Positions 42,441 to 52,797 of a stretch of DNA of 64,000 bases are shown in pieces. Source of the stretch: Planctomycetota bacterium (lineage in GTDB: Bacteria; Planctomycetota; B15-G4); assembly GCA_020638905.1 (NCBI GenBank), contig JACKHP010000021.1, positions 1-64,000 of the forward strand, written 5' to 3'. The translations under genes and the position numbers were made by a program. Positions within the stretch are counted from its first letter, which is position 1. Each line of letters opens with the position of its first letter. The notes below the pieces were generated by a model, which was given only the letters and a program-made list of their open reading frames with translations, had not been told where the DNA came from and searched no databases.

Positions 42441-43394
42441 TCACACCCCGCGCGGGACGAAGCGCACGAACGAACCCGCGTGCCGCTCGGCCAGATCGGC
42501 GCACGGGCCCGGGTGGATGCACGCCGCGAGGATCTCGGCCGAGTCGACCAGCCGCGGCCCCGGACGGTTGAAGAACGCGTTGCCGTCGGCGAGCCACACG
42601 GCGCCGTCCCGCAACGCGGGCCACGGCAGCGGCGCGAGCAGCGCGTCGAGCACGTCGCGCTCGGCGAGCGTGCGCTCGAGCGGGAAGCCGCAGGGCTTCA
42701 CGAGCACGACGTCGGGGGCGGGATCGAGCGCGGCCAGCGCCTCGGCGTCGAGCGTCGGGGCGCGCTCGCCGACCTTCGTGACGAGCGCCGTGCCGCCGGC
42801 GATCGCGACCAGCTCGGGCATCCAGGTGCCGCCGACCATGGGCGGCACGAGCCACTCGAGCGTGAGCACGTTCGGGCGGTGCGCGTTCCCGGACGTGCGC
42901 GCGCGCAGCGCGTCGAGGCGTGCGTCCATCGCGGCCACCACGCGCGCGGCCTCGTCGCGGCGGTCGAGCGCGGCACCGACGCGCAGCACGTCGGCACGGA
43001 CGTCGTCGAGCGTGAGCGGGTGCAGGTTCACCACGCGCACGTCGGGCCGCGCGATCTGCGCCAGCGCCGCGAGCACGTCGCCGCGGCTCACCGCGCACAC
43101 GTCGCACAGGTCCTGGGTCACGATCACGTCGGGGGACGCCCGCTCGAGCGCGTCGACGTCGATCTCGTAGACCGCGAGCGCGTCGCGCAGCAGGCGCCGC
43201 ACGTCGCGGTCGATGTCGACCGAGCAGCGGCCGGGCGACATCGTCGTCGACGTGAGCACCGGACGTCCCACGACCTGCGGCGGGAAGTCGCACTCGTGCG
43301 ACACGCCGACGAGCGCGTCGCCCAGGCCCAGCGCGCAGACGATCTCGGTGGCCGACGGCAGCAGGCTCGCCACGCGCGGTGTCCGCTCGCTCAT
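42441..43394 (-). CDS. Periplasmic-binding-protein-like, BtuF/cobalamin type
   Basis: The 317-residue protein has the two-lobe BtuF/FecB fold: RVASLLPSATEIVCALGLGDALVGVSHECDFP, DVIVTQDLCDVCAVS, RVVNLHPLTLDDVRAD, LEWLVPPMVGGTWMPELVAIAGG and PDVVLVKPCGFPLERT. Homologues bind corrinoids or siderophores for ABC import. It lacks a signal peptide, which is odd for an import receptor and common in a cytoplasmic subgroup of unknown role. It overlaps the upstream SGNH hydrolase gene by 4 bp (ATGA). Confidence 0.85.
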   Translation of the reverse strand: MSERTPRVASLLPSATEIVCALGLGDALVGVSHECDFPPQVVGRPVLTSTTMSPGRCSVDIDRDVRRLLRDALAVYEIDVDALERASPDVIVTQDLCDVCAVSRGDVLAALAQIARPDVRVVNLHPLTLDDVRADVLRVGAALDRRDEAARVVAAMDARLDALRARTSGNAHRPNVLTLEWLVPPMVGGTWMPELVAIAGGTALVTKVGERAPTLDAEALAALDPAPDVVLVKPCGFPLERTLAERDVLDALLAPLPWPALRDGAVWLADGNAFFNRPGPRLVDSAEILAACIHPGPCADLAERHAGSFVRFVPRGV

Positions 43395-44962
43395 CGTGTC
43401 TCCTCGGGAAGGCGCGCGCCGATCACCCGCGCCAGCTCGCGCATGAGCGCCACGCGCACGCCGGGCTGCAGGTGGCAGACGTCCATGAGCACGTCGTAGC
43501 CGACGAGCCCCGCGGGGCAGGATGCCCGCACGAGCGCGTCGACGTCCAGCAGCTCGACCCGCGGGTCGGCGGCGGCCAGCTCGCGCACGACGGCGTTCGA
43601 GAGGTCGTTCGCGCAGCGCGGCGTGCGGTCGGCGCAGATCGCCGCGCGCAACGACTCGACGGCGCGCGCGTCCTCCCCCAGCAGATACAGGACGAGGCCG
43701 CGGTCGAACGCCGTGTGCGCGTAGTCCGGCGCGAGCGCCGCGGCCTCGTCGAGCAGCGCGAGCGCCCGCTGCAGATCGGCGTGCAGGGCCTCGTCGACCT
43801 CGCGCCGCCAGAAACGCGCGAAGCCCTCCTCGACCGCACGGACGTCGGAGTTCCAGAGGCGCGGGTCGGGCCAGTGCGCGCCGGCGACGGAGTCGGCGCC
43901 CTCGCCGGCGGTGGCTCGCACGTCGGCCAGGATCCCGCCCAGCACCCGCGGCGCCGGCGGCGTCCAGGGCTCGGGGTCGACCACGCGCGCCAGGTAGTAG
44001 CGGGTCGTGCGCAGCCTCACCGCCGGACGCATGCCGGCGCGCAGTGCCTCGGGCACGAGCTTCTGCGCACGTCCACGCAACTTCTCGACCCTCGCGAGCA
44101 CGTCCGCCGGCGGCCCGTCGGGACCCGACGCCACGAAGGGCGGCGAGAGCATGTTGCCCGTCAGCGTGCACAGCACGACCCGCGCGCCGGCGCCTTCGCA
44201 GACGTCGAGCATGCGGCGCAGGTTCTCGCGGTAGCGCGCGTAGTGCGCGGAGGTCTCGGCCCGCGTCATCGGACGCTGCGCAGGGTCGCGCTGCATCGGC
44301 TCGGGTTCGGGCGACGGCGAAGGCGCCAGCAGGTCGCGCAGGACGGTGAACGTGCGCAGGCCCGAGAGCACGCGTTCGGCGTCGGTCGCCGCCCCCGCAC
44401 GACGGCGGCGAAGCTCGTCGGCGAAAGCCGACTCGATGAACTCGTTGTGTCCCGAGTGGATCACGACCACGTCCGGCGCGAGCAGCGGCACGGACTGCTC
44501 GACCAGGATCGACACGCGCTCGCTGCCGTAGCCCTCGCGTCCGAGGTTGATCACCTCGACGCGGGCGGGGAGGTCGCCCGGGCGCGCGTCGCCCGCGCGC
44601 TCGTCGGGCGCGAGCCCCGCGTCCGGGTCGCCGTCGAGCAGGTCCTGCAGCACGCCCTCGGGGAAGAGCTGCGTGTTGCTCCCGCCGAACAGCAGGACGC
44701 GCACACGTCCGTCGCGCGGCGGCACGACGACCTCGGCGGACGGGTCGTCAAACATCCGCGTGCGGAACCCGCCGGGGCGTCCGGGATCGGCGACCAGGTA
44801 GCGCGCGCGCTCGTCGAAGCCGCGCGAGACATCCTGCGCGTGGTCACCGAGGCCGGCGGCGCGCAGCCCGAGCTCGCACAGTCCGAGCAGCACGAGCAGC
44901 GGCAGGCACGCCAGCGCCGCCTTGCGCACGAGCGGCGCCACCCACCCCCCGCCGGACGCCAC
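43391..44962 (-). CDS. Membrane-anchored SGNH/GDSL-like hydrolase
   Basis: The 523-residue protein has an N-terminal TM anchor (about 15-35) and an SGNH core: LLFGGSNTQL (nucleophile Ser), NLGREGYGS (block II Gly), VIHSGHNEF (block III Asn) and the end DVCHLQPGVR (His of block V). A TPR-like helical part (about 380-450) sits before the last block. SGNH enzymes remove or transfer acyl groups on lipids and polysaccharides. The gene is a paralogue of the one at 45176-46678, with the DUF5989-like gene between them; stop overlaps the BtuF-like start. Confidence 0.88.
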   Translation of the reverse strand: MASGGGWVAPLVRKAALACLPLLVLLGLCELGLRAAGLGDHAQDVSRGFDERARYLVADPGRPGGFRTRMFDDPSAEVVVPPRDGRVRVLLFGGSNTQLFPEGVLQDLLDGDPDAGLAPDERAGDARPGDLPARVEVINLGREGYGSERVSILVEQSVPLLAPDVVVIHSGHNEFIESAFADELRRRRAGAATDAERVLSGLRTFTVLRDLLAPSPSPEPEPMQRDPAQRPMTRAETSAHYARYRENLRRMLDVCEGAGARVVLCTLTGNMLSPPFVASGPDGPPADVLARVEKLRGRAQKLVPEALRAGMRPAVRLRTTRYYLARVVDPEPWTPPAPRVLGGILADVRATAGEGADSVAGAHWPDPRLWNSDVRAVEEGFARFWRREVDEALHADLQRALALLDEAAALAPDYAHTAFDRGLVLYLLGEDARAVESLRAAICADRTPRCANDLSNAVVRELAAADPRVELLDVDALVRASCPAGLVGYDVLMDVCHLQPGVRVALMRELARVIGARLPEETR

Positions 44963-44977
44963 GATCGACCTCGCGCG

Positions 44978-45118
44978 TCAGGTGCCGCGGTAGTCGAACG
45001 GGTCGTTCGGCGTGTTGGCCGCCTTCCACGCCATCCACGCGAGCAGCGCGAAGAAGATCAGGATCGGCGGCAGCCACCAGCGCTTGTTCGCCTTCAGGAA
45101 GATCAGGAAGTCGTTCAT
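44978..45118 (-). CDS. DUF5989-like small membrane protein, 46 residues
   Basis: From an ATG at 45118 the peptide reads MNDFLIFLKANKRWWLPPIL at the start, with one TM helix and the end NDPFDYRGT. The layout (short amphipathic head, Lys-Trp-Trp, a Pro before the TM, Pro-Phe-x-Tyr tail) matches DUF5989 proteins, which sit beside SGNH hydrolases, SxtJ and carbamoyltransferases in polysaccharide gene sets. Here it lies between two SGNH genes: 15 bp before 43391-44962 and 57 bp after 45176-46678. A TATCCT box lies 37 nt upstream of the ATG. Confidence 0.8.
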   Translation of the reverse strand: MNDFLIFLKANKRWWLPPILIFFALLAWMAWKAANTPNDPFDYRGT

Positions 45119-45155
45119 GACGCAGGGGCTCGTGCTGCGGGTGCGGGCACGGGGG

Positions 45156-45161
45156 AGGATA
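45156..45161 (-). promoter_or_regulatory. Possible -10 box TATCCT
   Basis: Lies 37 nt before the DUF5989-like start. The same hexamer precedes the TGA-interrupted thioredoxin gene and the lipoprotein cyclophilin. Confidence 0.3.
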
Positions 45162-45175
45162 TCAGGCGGACTGGA

Positions 45176-46678
45176 TCAGCGCAGCGAGACGACGATCGCG
45201 GCCAGCTCGTCGAGCAGGGCCACGCGCGCCCCGGGCTGCAGGTGGCAGCCGTCCATCATGACCTCGTAGCCGACGGTGCCGTCCGGGCAGGCCGCGGCGA
45301 ACTCGGACGCGGCGTCGTAGAACACGACCTCCGGCAGGCTCTCCGCCACCTCGCGCACGAGTCCGTTCGTGGTCGGGTTGCCGCGCCGGGGTGCGCAGTC
45401 GTACGTGGCCGCGTCGACGAGCTGGCGCGCGCCCCGCGAGGCGTCGCCGAGCAGCGTGGAGACCTGTCCCGCGAGGAACAGGGCGCGCGCGTGGTGCGGC
45501 GCCTTCGCGAGCACGTCGTCGAGGGCCTCGGCGATCTGCTGCAGCGCGGCGCGTTCGGCGTCGGTCGGTTCGTCGGCGACGTTGGCCTCGAGCAGGGTCA
45601 TCAGGCCGCGCACCTGCGCGTTCCAGGTGGTCGTCGCCGGCCACAGGCAGCCCTCGACCGAGTCGGAGCGCACGTCCCCGCGGACCAGCTCGGGCGAGTG
45701 GGCCAGGAACCCCGAGAGCGGACGCAGCACCGGATCGGGGAACTCGACCGGGATCCGTCCCGAGAACCAGAAGCCGACGCGCAGGCGCGTCACCGCGCCG
45801 CCCGGGAAGAGCGAGAACCGCGCCGGGAAGGTCTTCACGATCTGGCGCAGGACCTGCTCGACCTCGGCCGCCTCGGCCGCGGGCAGGCCGCTGTCCGACA
45901 CCTGCGGCGGGCACCAGTCGTTGCCCACCACGGTGCACAGGACGACACGCGCGCCGGCCTCGAGCGAGAGCCTGCACATGGCCTCGATGTTGTCGCGGTA
46001 GGCCGCGAAGACGGGCTGTGCGTCGGCCCACGTGAAGTCGGCGAAGGCCGCCTGCGCCGGGTCGATGTCGGGCGGAGGCTGCGTCGGACGCAGCTCCTGC
46101 TCGAAGAGCCGGAACGTCCGCAGGTTCGAGAACACGTCGGCCGCCGCGCGCAGCAGTCCGCCCGAGGCCTCGACCTCGGTGGCGAATCCGCGTTCGACGA
46201 ACTCGTTGTGCCCCGAGTAGATCACGACCACGTCGGGACGGAGCACCGACATCGCCTGGTGCAGCAGGATGCGCACGCGCGCGCTCCCGTATCCCATGCG
46301 CCCGAGGTTGACGACCTCGTACCGGCGTCCGTCGTCGGCCAGCGCGTCGGCGGTCTCCCCCAGGCGCCACTGCGGCAGCAGCTGCGTGTTGCTGCCGCCG
46401 AAGAGCAGCACGCGCACGCGCTCGTCGCGCGGCGGGACGTGCACCTCGAACGAGGGGTCGCCGAAGATCTGCGTGACCCATCCCCCCGGCTGCTCGGGAT
46501 CCGGCACGAGGTACGCCGCCTGGTCGTCGAAGCCGCGCCCGAGCGAGTGCGACGCGCCGCCGCCCAATCCCAGCGCGGCCAGGACGAGCTCGGACAACCC
46601 GAGGAGCAGCAGCGGCGGGACGACCACGAGCGCGGCGCGCAGCGCCACCCGGCGGGCCAGGCTCTTCGACTCGGACAT
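45176..46678 (-). CDS. Membrane-anchored SGNH/GDSL-like hydrolase (paralogue)
   Basis: The 500-residue protein mirrors its neighbour: TM anchor (about 15-36), LLFGGSNTQL, NLGRMGYGS, VIYSGHNEF, the CTVVGNDWCPP segment, a helical TPR-like region and the end MMDGCHLQPGAR. The shared architecture shows an old tandem duplication. A role in acyl editing of an exported polymer or lipid is inferred from the family and the DUF5989-like neighbour. GGAAGAG precedes the ATG, and a TAGACT box is at 46732-46737. Confidence 0.88.
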   Translation of the reverse strand: MSESKSLARRVALRAALVVVPPLLLLGLSELVLAALGLGGGASHSLGRGFDDQAAYLVPDPEQPGGWVTQIFGDPSFEVHVPPRDERVRVLLFGGSNTQLLPQWRLGETADALADDGRRYEVVNLGRMGYGSARVRILLHQAMSVLRPDVVVIYSGHNEFVERGFATEVEASGGLLRAAADVFSNLRTFRLFEQELRPTQPPPDIDPAQAAFADFTWADAQPVFAAYRDNIEAMCRLSLEAGARVVLCTVVGNDWCPPQVSDSGLPAAEAAEVEQVLRQIVKTFPARFSLFPGGAVTRLRVGFWFSGRIPVEFPDPVLRPLSGFLAHSPELVRGDVRSDSVEGCLWPATTTWNAQVRGLMTLLEANVADEPTDAERAALQQIAEALDDVLAKAPHHARALFLAGQVSTLLGDASRGARQLVDAATYDCAPRRGNPTTNGLVREVAESLPEVVFYDAASEFAAACPDGTVGYEVMMDGCHLQPGARVALLDELAAIVVSLR

Positions 46679-46731
46679 GCTCTTCCCGTTCGGCGGGCGG
46701 ACGACGCGAACCTCCGGGTTCGGCGCGCACG

Positions 46732-46737
46732 AGTCTA
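46732..46737 (-). promoter_or_regulatory. Possible -10 box TAGACT
   Basis: Lies 53 nt before the ATG at 46678. The same hexamer precedes the secretin-motif gene at 54326. Confidence 0.3.
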
Positions 46738-46777
46738 ACCCATGCTCCGACCTCCGGGAGGTCACGCCCGACGCGGG

Positions 46778-48469
<1,692 letters not shown>

Positions 48470-48541
48470 GGGCTGTCACCCGATGCTGCGGGACGGAGGC
48501 GCCCTGCGCGGCACGATCGCGCGCGGGTCACCGAACCGCCG

Positions 48542-48547
48542 AGTGTA
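48542..48547 (-). promoter_or_regulatory. Possible -10 box TACACT
   Basis: A good -10 match 72 nt before the ettA ATG. No clear -35. Confidence 0.35.
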
Positions 48548-48657
48548 GCGCAGCCCGCGGCGCGCTGTCTTCCCCCCCGCCCCGCGGGACGCGCTCCCGG
48601 GCGACGGACGGGGCGGATGCCGCGCGGGCGTGCCTCGGCGGCCGGCCTCGGGGTCGC

Positions 48658-48690
48658 GGCGACGGCGGAGGACGCGCCTCCGCCGTCGCC
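48658..48690 (-). terminator. Terminator hairpin after the thioredoxin-fold gene
   Basis: Perfect 14-bp arms (48658-48671, 48677-48690) around loop ACGCG, 17 bp past the stop at 48708. Confidence 0.75.
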
Positions 48691-48707
48691 CGACGGACGT
48701 CAGGTCG

Positions 48708-49763
48708 TCAGAGCTCGACGTCCTTGGCGTGCTTCTTGCACGCGGCCTTGGCGTCCTTGCAGTCGCCGCAGTTCGGATCGTAGCCGGGCAGCCCGGCGTC
48801 GATGATCTCCTGCGCGCGCTCCCGCGAGGCCTCGGCCAGGCGCGACTCGGGGAACTTCTTGATCGCGGCCTTGTACTGCTTGACCGCCTCGAGATAGTCG
48901 CGCTCCTTCTCGGCATCGCGCGCCTTCTCGTAGATCGGACCGCCCTTGATCTCGTCGTCGTAGCCGTCCGTCGCCTTCAGCTCGGCGAGCCAGGTCCTGG
49001 CCTCCTCGCTGACGGGGAAGTCGGTCTTCGCCGACGTGACGGCCTCGATCGTCGAGACCGCCCGGAAGACCAGGCCGGCCTCGGCCTGCGCCTTCGCGCG
49101 TTCGACAGCCGCGACCGCCTGCTCCTCGATGGCCGCCTGGAACTTCTGGCCCCACGCGAGCAGGTCCTCGTCCTTGCCGGCCTTGGCCACCTGCGCCAGG
49201 ACGTCGTCGTACGCCGACCCGAGTTCGCCGTCGGTCAGCGACTGCCTGACCTTGTCGAGCTTCTTGGGGAAGAGCGCCGACTTGCGCGCCTCTTTCAGTG
49301 CATCGCCGAGCGCGCTCTCGACCGAGTAGGCCGAGCCCGCGTAGACGAGGTTGCCGTCGGGCGCGATCACGCCCGAGGTGGGGAACCCGCGCACGCCGAA
49401 GGCCTGCTCGAGTTCGTCGGTCTTCAAGATCGCGATCGGGTAGGTCGGGCGCACGCGCTCGAACCACGCATCGACCGTCGCTTCGTCTTCATCGGTCACG
49501 CCGATGACGACCAGGCCCTTCTTCGCCTCCTTCTCGAACTTCGAGGCGAGGGTCGGCACCTGGGCGTTGCAGGGGCCTCACCAGGTGCGGAACACCTCGA
49601 CGAGGACCGCGCGCTCACGCAGATCGGCGAGCTGCAACGCGGGCGCGTTGTACCACTTCACCGCCTCGAGCTCGGGCGGCGGCAGACCGATGCGCTGGGC
49701 CGTGGCCGGCGGGGCGAGATACGCCACGACGACGAGGGCCAGCGCAGACAGGGTCAGGCGCAT
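48708..49763 (-). CDS. Secreted TlpA/thioredoxin-fold protein with in-frame TGA at the active site; candidate selenoprotein
   Basis: From the ATG at 49763 (AAGGAG 7 nt upstream) the frame encodes a signal peptide (about 1-22, ending ATAQ), then VLVEVFRTW, then TGA (codon 62, 49578-49580), then GPCNAQVPTLASKF. Family members read W-C-G-P-C here, so the TGA replaces the first catalytic Cys, while the second (Cys65) is kept. After the TGA the frame is open for 289 more codons with normal thioredoxin-fold sequence (VVIGVTDEDEATV, FGVRGFPTSGVIAPDG with cis-Pro) and a helical tail ending in CGDC. Read through as Sec, the protein has 351 residues. A nonsense mutation is the alternative; a start at GTG 49559 would lose the active site. 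Confidence 0.85.
49523..49549 (-). promoter_or_regulatory. Candidate bacterial SECIS stem-loop
   Basis: On the mRNA, nucleotides 29-55 after the UGA form a perfect 7-bp stem (UCGCCUC / GAGGCGA) with a 13-nt loop beginning GAAG. Distance, loop size and a G at the loop start are in the range described for bacterial SECIS elements. A shorter alternative, an 8-bp stem with one mismatch, lies directly after the UGA. Chance pairing in GC-rich coding sequence is possible. Confidence 0.45.
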
Positions 49764-49827
49764 GGGGGACTCCTTTTCGGGATCGGTTCCGCGCGCGCCG
49801 GATGTCGGCGCCCACGGCCATCGGGGC

Positions 49828-49833
49828 AGGATA
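49828..49833 (-). promoter_or_regulatory. Possible -10 box TATCCT
   Basis: Lies 64 nt before the ATG of the TGA-interrupted thioredoxin-fold gene, in the 207-bp divergent region with the ATPase gene. Confidence 0.3.
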
Positions 49834-49970
49834 TCGCCTCCGACCTCCCGCGGGGAGACGCTCTTGCCCCCCGGGCCCCGGGCTGGAGTCGCCACGCGGC
49901 GGGGGATACCGTCGCCGGTTCGGGCCCACCCGGCCCGGTACGTCCTCATCCGAACCCGAAGGCACCCGAG

Positions 49971-51491
49971 ATGTTCACCCAGACCTGGCGCACCCACTGG
50001 GGCCTGGCCGGCGACCCGTTCGCCTGCGAGGACGCCGACAAGGACCTCGTCCTCTCGCAGATCGCGCTCGGGGCCGTGCACTCGGGCTTCGACCGCGTCT
50101 TCGGCGATCCGCGCTCGCCCTCGCCGGGCATCGTGTTCGGCGAGAAGGGCAGCGGCAAGAGCGGCCTGCGGCTCATGATGAAGCGCCGGCTGGCCGAGCA
50201 CGACGCGGCCCATCCCGACGCGCGGGTGTTCACGGTCGAGTACATCGACCTGAACCCGTTCATCGAGCAGGTGCACAAGACGGTGGCGCGCAAGGAGCGC
50301 GGCAAGGCCGCGGTGGCCGCCGTGGTCGGACGCTGGGAGATCGCCGACCACCTCGACGCGATCCTCTCGCTGGGCGTCACGCAGCTCGTCGACGGCATCC
50401 TGGCCGGTGGCGAGCGAGCGCTCGATCTCTCTCCCAAGCAGAAGCTCGACCTGCTGCTGCTCACGGGGACGTACTACCGCGCGACCCGGCGCACCGTCGG
50501 CGACGCGCTCGGCGGCCTGCGCCAGAAGCTGGGCGGCAGCATCCCCGGACAGGGCGGCGGGCTGGCCTTCCGGCGCTGGACGGCGACGATCGTCGGCGCG
50601 GCGCTGCTGCTCGCACCGCAGCTCGTCGACACGATCGACGCGCTCGGCCGCGTGTCCGCGCTGCGCGACCACGCCGACTTCGTGACCGGACTCGGCGCGG
50701 CGCTGCTCGTCGGTCCGTGGCTGCTGCACCTCGTCCGCTCGCGGCTCGCGGCCAAGCACGCCGCGCACGTGGCGCGCTCGGTGCGCGTGCTGCCCGACGA
50801 TCCGGCGCCGCTCGCGCACGTCCTCACGGGACTCTCGCGCGAGCTGCGCGGCGAGTTCGCGCTGCCCGACGGCACCGCCGAGGCACCGCGCTACGCGATG
50901 CTGCAGCGCTTCCTCGACCTGCTCGGCGCCTACGGCTACACGGGACTCTACGTGCTCGTCGACCGCGTCGACGAGCCCACGCTGCTCTCCGACAGCCCCG
51001 AGGGCATGCGCGAGTTCGTGGCGCGCATGCTCGACATCAAGCTGCTGCAGCTCCCGCGCCTGGCGCTCAAGCTCTTCCTGCCGATCGAGATGGAGAGCCT
51101 CTGGCACAGCGCGTCGCCCGAGCAGCTGCGGCGCATGCGGCTCGACAAGTCGAACCTCGTCCCCGAACTCAAGTGGACGGGACGCGAGCTGTACGAGATC
51201 GCGAACCAGCGCCTGCACGCATCCGTCGCCGCCGACTCCCCGGCGCGCGAGCTGTCCGACCTGTTCGCGCCCGACCTGCCGCTCGACGAGGTGCTCGAGA
51301 CGCTCTCGACCCTGGCCACGCCGCGCTACGCGTTCGGCTTCCTCTCCGAGGTCTTCGTGCAGTACGTGAAGGACCTGCCCGACGCGCTGCCCGACGGCGA
51401 CCCGCGCTGGCGCCTGCCGCGCTCGCACTTCGAGGTCGTGCGCGCCGGCTGGATCGACCGCACCGGCTTCCTGCGCCGCACGCTGAACTGA
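49971..51491 (+). CDS. Membrane-associated P-loop ATPase (KAP/STAND-like)
   Basis: The 506-residue protein has Walker A GEKGSGKSGLR (about 57-67) and a Walker B-like strand LYVLVDRVDEP (about 325-335). Two hydrophobic segments (about 202-222 and 237-255) split the NTPase core, as in KAP-type ATPases where TM helices insert into the P-loop domain. The N-terminus WGLAGDPFACEDADKDLVLSQ resembles AAA proteins of the ExeA/TniB style. Function is unknown; a signalling or membrane-remodelling role is possible. It diverges from the thioredoxin-fold gene. Confidence 0.75.
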   Translation: MFTQTWRTHWGLAGDPFACEDADKDLVLSQIALGAVHSGFDRVFGDPRSPSPGIVFGEKGSGKSGLRLMMKRRLAEHDAAHPDARVFTVEYIDLNPFIEQVHKTVARKERGKAAVAAVVGRWEIADHLDAILSLGVTQLVDGILAGGERALDLSPKQKLDLLLLTGTYYRATRRTVGDALGGLRQKLGGSIPGQGGGLAFRRWTATIVGAALLLAPQLVDTIDALGRVSALRDHADFVTGLGAALLVGPWLLHLVRSRLAAKHAAHVARSVRVLPDDPAPLAHVLTGLSRELRGEFALPDGTAEAPRYAMLQRFLDLLGAYGYTGLYVLVDRVDEPTLLSDSPEGMREFVARMLDIKLLQLPRLALKLFLPIEMESLWHSASPEQLRRMRLDKSNLVPELKWTGRELYEIANQRLHASVAADSPARELSDLFAPDLPLDEVLETLSTLATPRYAFGFLSEVFVQYVKDLPDALPDGDPRWRLPRSHFEVVRAGWIDRTGFLRRTLN

Positions 51492-51589
51492 GGCCGCCGA
51501 CCGCTCGCCACGCTCGCGCCATCCCGCGCGAGGAGGGCGCGCGATAGGCTCGCGGGCTCCGGCCGAACCGTCCCGTGGGAGCCCGTCCA

Positions 51590-52657
51590 ATGAAGAGTCC
51601 GTCCGTCCTCGTCGGCACGCTGCTGAGCGCCGTGTCGCTCGCCGCGTCCGCCGCGTCGCAGCAGGCCCCCGCGCTGCCGGCCGTGCGCGAGAGTCCCGCG
51701 GCCAGCGTCACCCAGCGCATCGGCCTGACCGACGTGACCGTGAGCTACCACCGTCCCGGCGTGAAGGGACGCACGATCTTCGGCGGCCTCGTCCCGTACG
51801 GCGAACTCTGGCGCGCGGGCGCCAACGAGAACACGACCATCGCGTTCTCGCACGACGTGACGATCGAGGGCAAGCCGCTGGCGGCCGGCACCTACGGCCT
51901 GCACATGATCCCGCGCCCCGACCGCTGGACGATCGTGTTCAACGGCGACCACGAGTCGTGGGGCAGCTACTTCTACCGCGAGGAGGCCGACGCGCTGCGT
52001 GTCGACGTGACGCCGGAGGAGGCGCCGTCCACCGAGTGGCTGAGGTACGACTTCGACGACCTGACCGACAGCTCGGCCACGCTCTCGCTCGTGTGGGCCG
52101 AGACCGCGGTGCCGATGCACATCGCCGTCGACACGAACGCGGTCATGCTGGCGTACATCGACGACGTGTACCTGCGCGGCCTGGCCGGGTTCTTCCCCGA
52201 CGGCTACATGAACGCGGCGAACTGGTGCCTGCAGAAGGGCGTGGCGTTCGACAAGGCGCTGGCGTGGGTCGACACCGCGGCGCAGACCGCCGGCGGTGCG
52301 ACGTTCGACATGCTGCGCACGCGCTCGCAGCTCTTCGAGGGCATGGGCAAGCCACGCGAGGCCGAGCAGGCGCTGCTGGCGGCGTTCGACGTGGCCACGT
52401 CGTCCGATCTCGCCGCCTACGGACGCCAGCTGTTGCGGCGCGGCGACGCCAAGGGCGCAGCCACGATCTTCGGCATGGACGCCGAGAAGCACCCCGACGC
52501 GTGGGACGCGCACGACGGCCTCGGCACCGCGCTCGAACGGCTCGGCCAGAAGGAGGCCGCGGCCAAGAGCTACGCCCGCGCGCTCGAGCTCGTGCAGGAT
52601 GCGACGCAGAAGGCGCGCATCGAAGCCTCGCTCCAGCGGGTCAGCACGCAAGGCTGA
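51590..52657 (+). CDS. Secreted DUF2911 protein
   Basis: The 355-residue protein has a signal peptide (about 1-24, ending ASQQ). A DUF2911 domain (about 30-185) follows: ASVTQRIGLTDVTVSYHRPGVKGR, VPYGELWRAGANENTTI, AAGTYGLHMIPRPDRWTIVFN and WGSYFYREEADALRV. A TPR-like helical tail (about 215-350) ends it. DUF2911 proteins are exported and of unknown function. GGGAG lies about 9 nt before the ATG at 51590, and TAGGCT at 51545-51550 may be its -10 box. Confidence 0.88.
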   Translation: MKSPSVLVGTLLSAVSLAASAASQQAPALPAVRESPAASVTQRIGLTDVTVSYHRPGVKGRTIFGGLVPYGELWRAGANENTTIAFSHDVTIEGKPLAAGTYGLHMIPRPDRWTIVFNGDHESWGSYFYREEADALRVDVTPEEAPSTEWLRYDFDDLTDSSATLSLVWAETAVPMHIAVDTNAVMLAYIDDVYLRGLAGFFPDGYMNAANWCLQKGVAFDKALAWVDTAAQTAGGATFDMLRTRSQLFEGMGKPREAEQALLAAFDVATSSDLAAYGRQLLRRGDAKGAATIFGMDAEKHPDAWDAHDGLGTALERLGQKEAAAKSYARALELVQDATQKARIEASLQRVSTQG

Positions 52658-52797
52658 CGCGGGGCGCCGGGCGCGAGACGCCCGACCGCATCGCAGACGT
52701 CGACCCGGCGGGCGCGTTGGAACCGGACGCGTCCCGCCGGGTATCCTGCGCGGCTTCGGCCCGGGGTCCACGGGCCGTCTCCCGCGGAGAGCTGACG

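Noticed and set aside
49557..49580. Frameshift or two separate genes instead of a recoded TGA
   Set aside because: The frame is the same on both sides of the TGA, the thioredoxin motif continues directly, and the downstream part alone would lack the signal peptide and active site. A plain nonsense mutation cannot be excluded.
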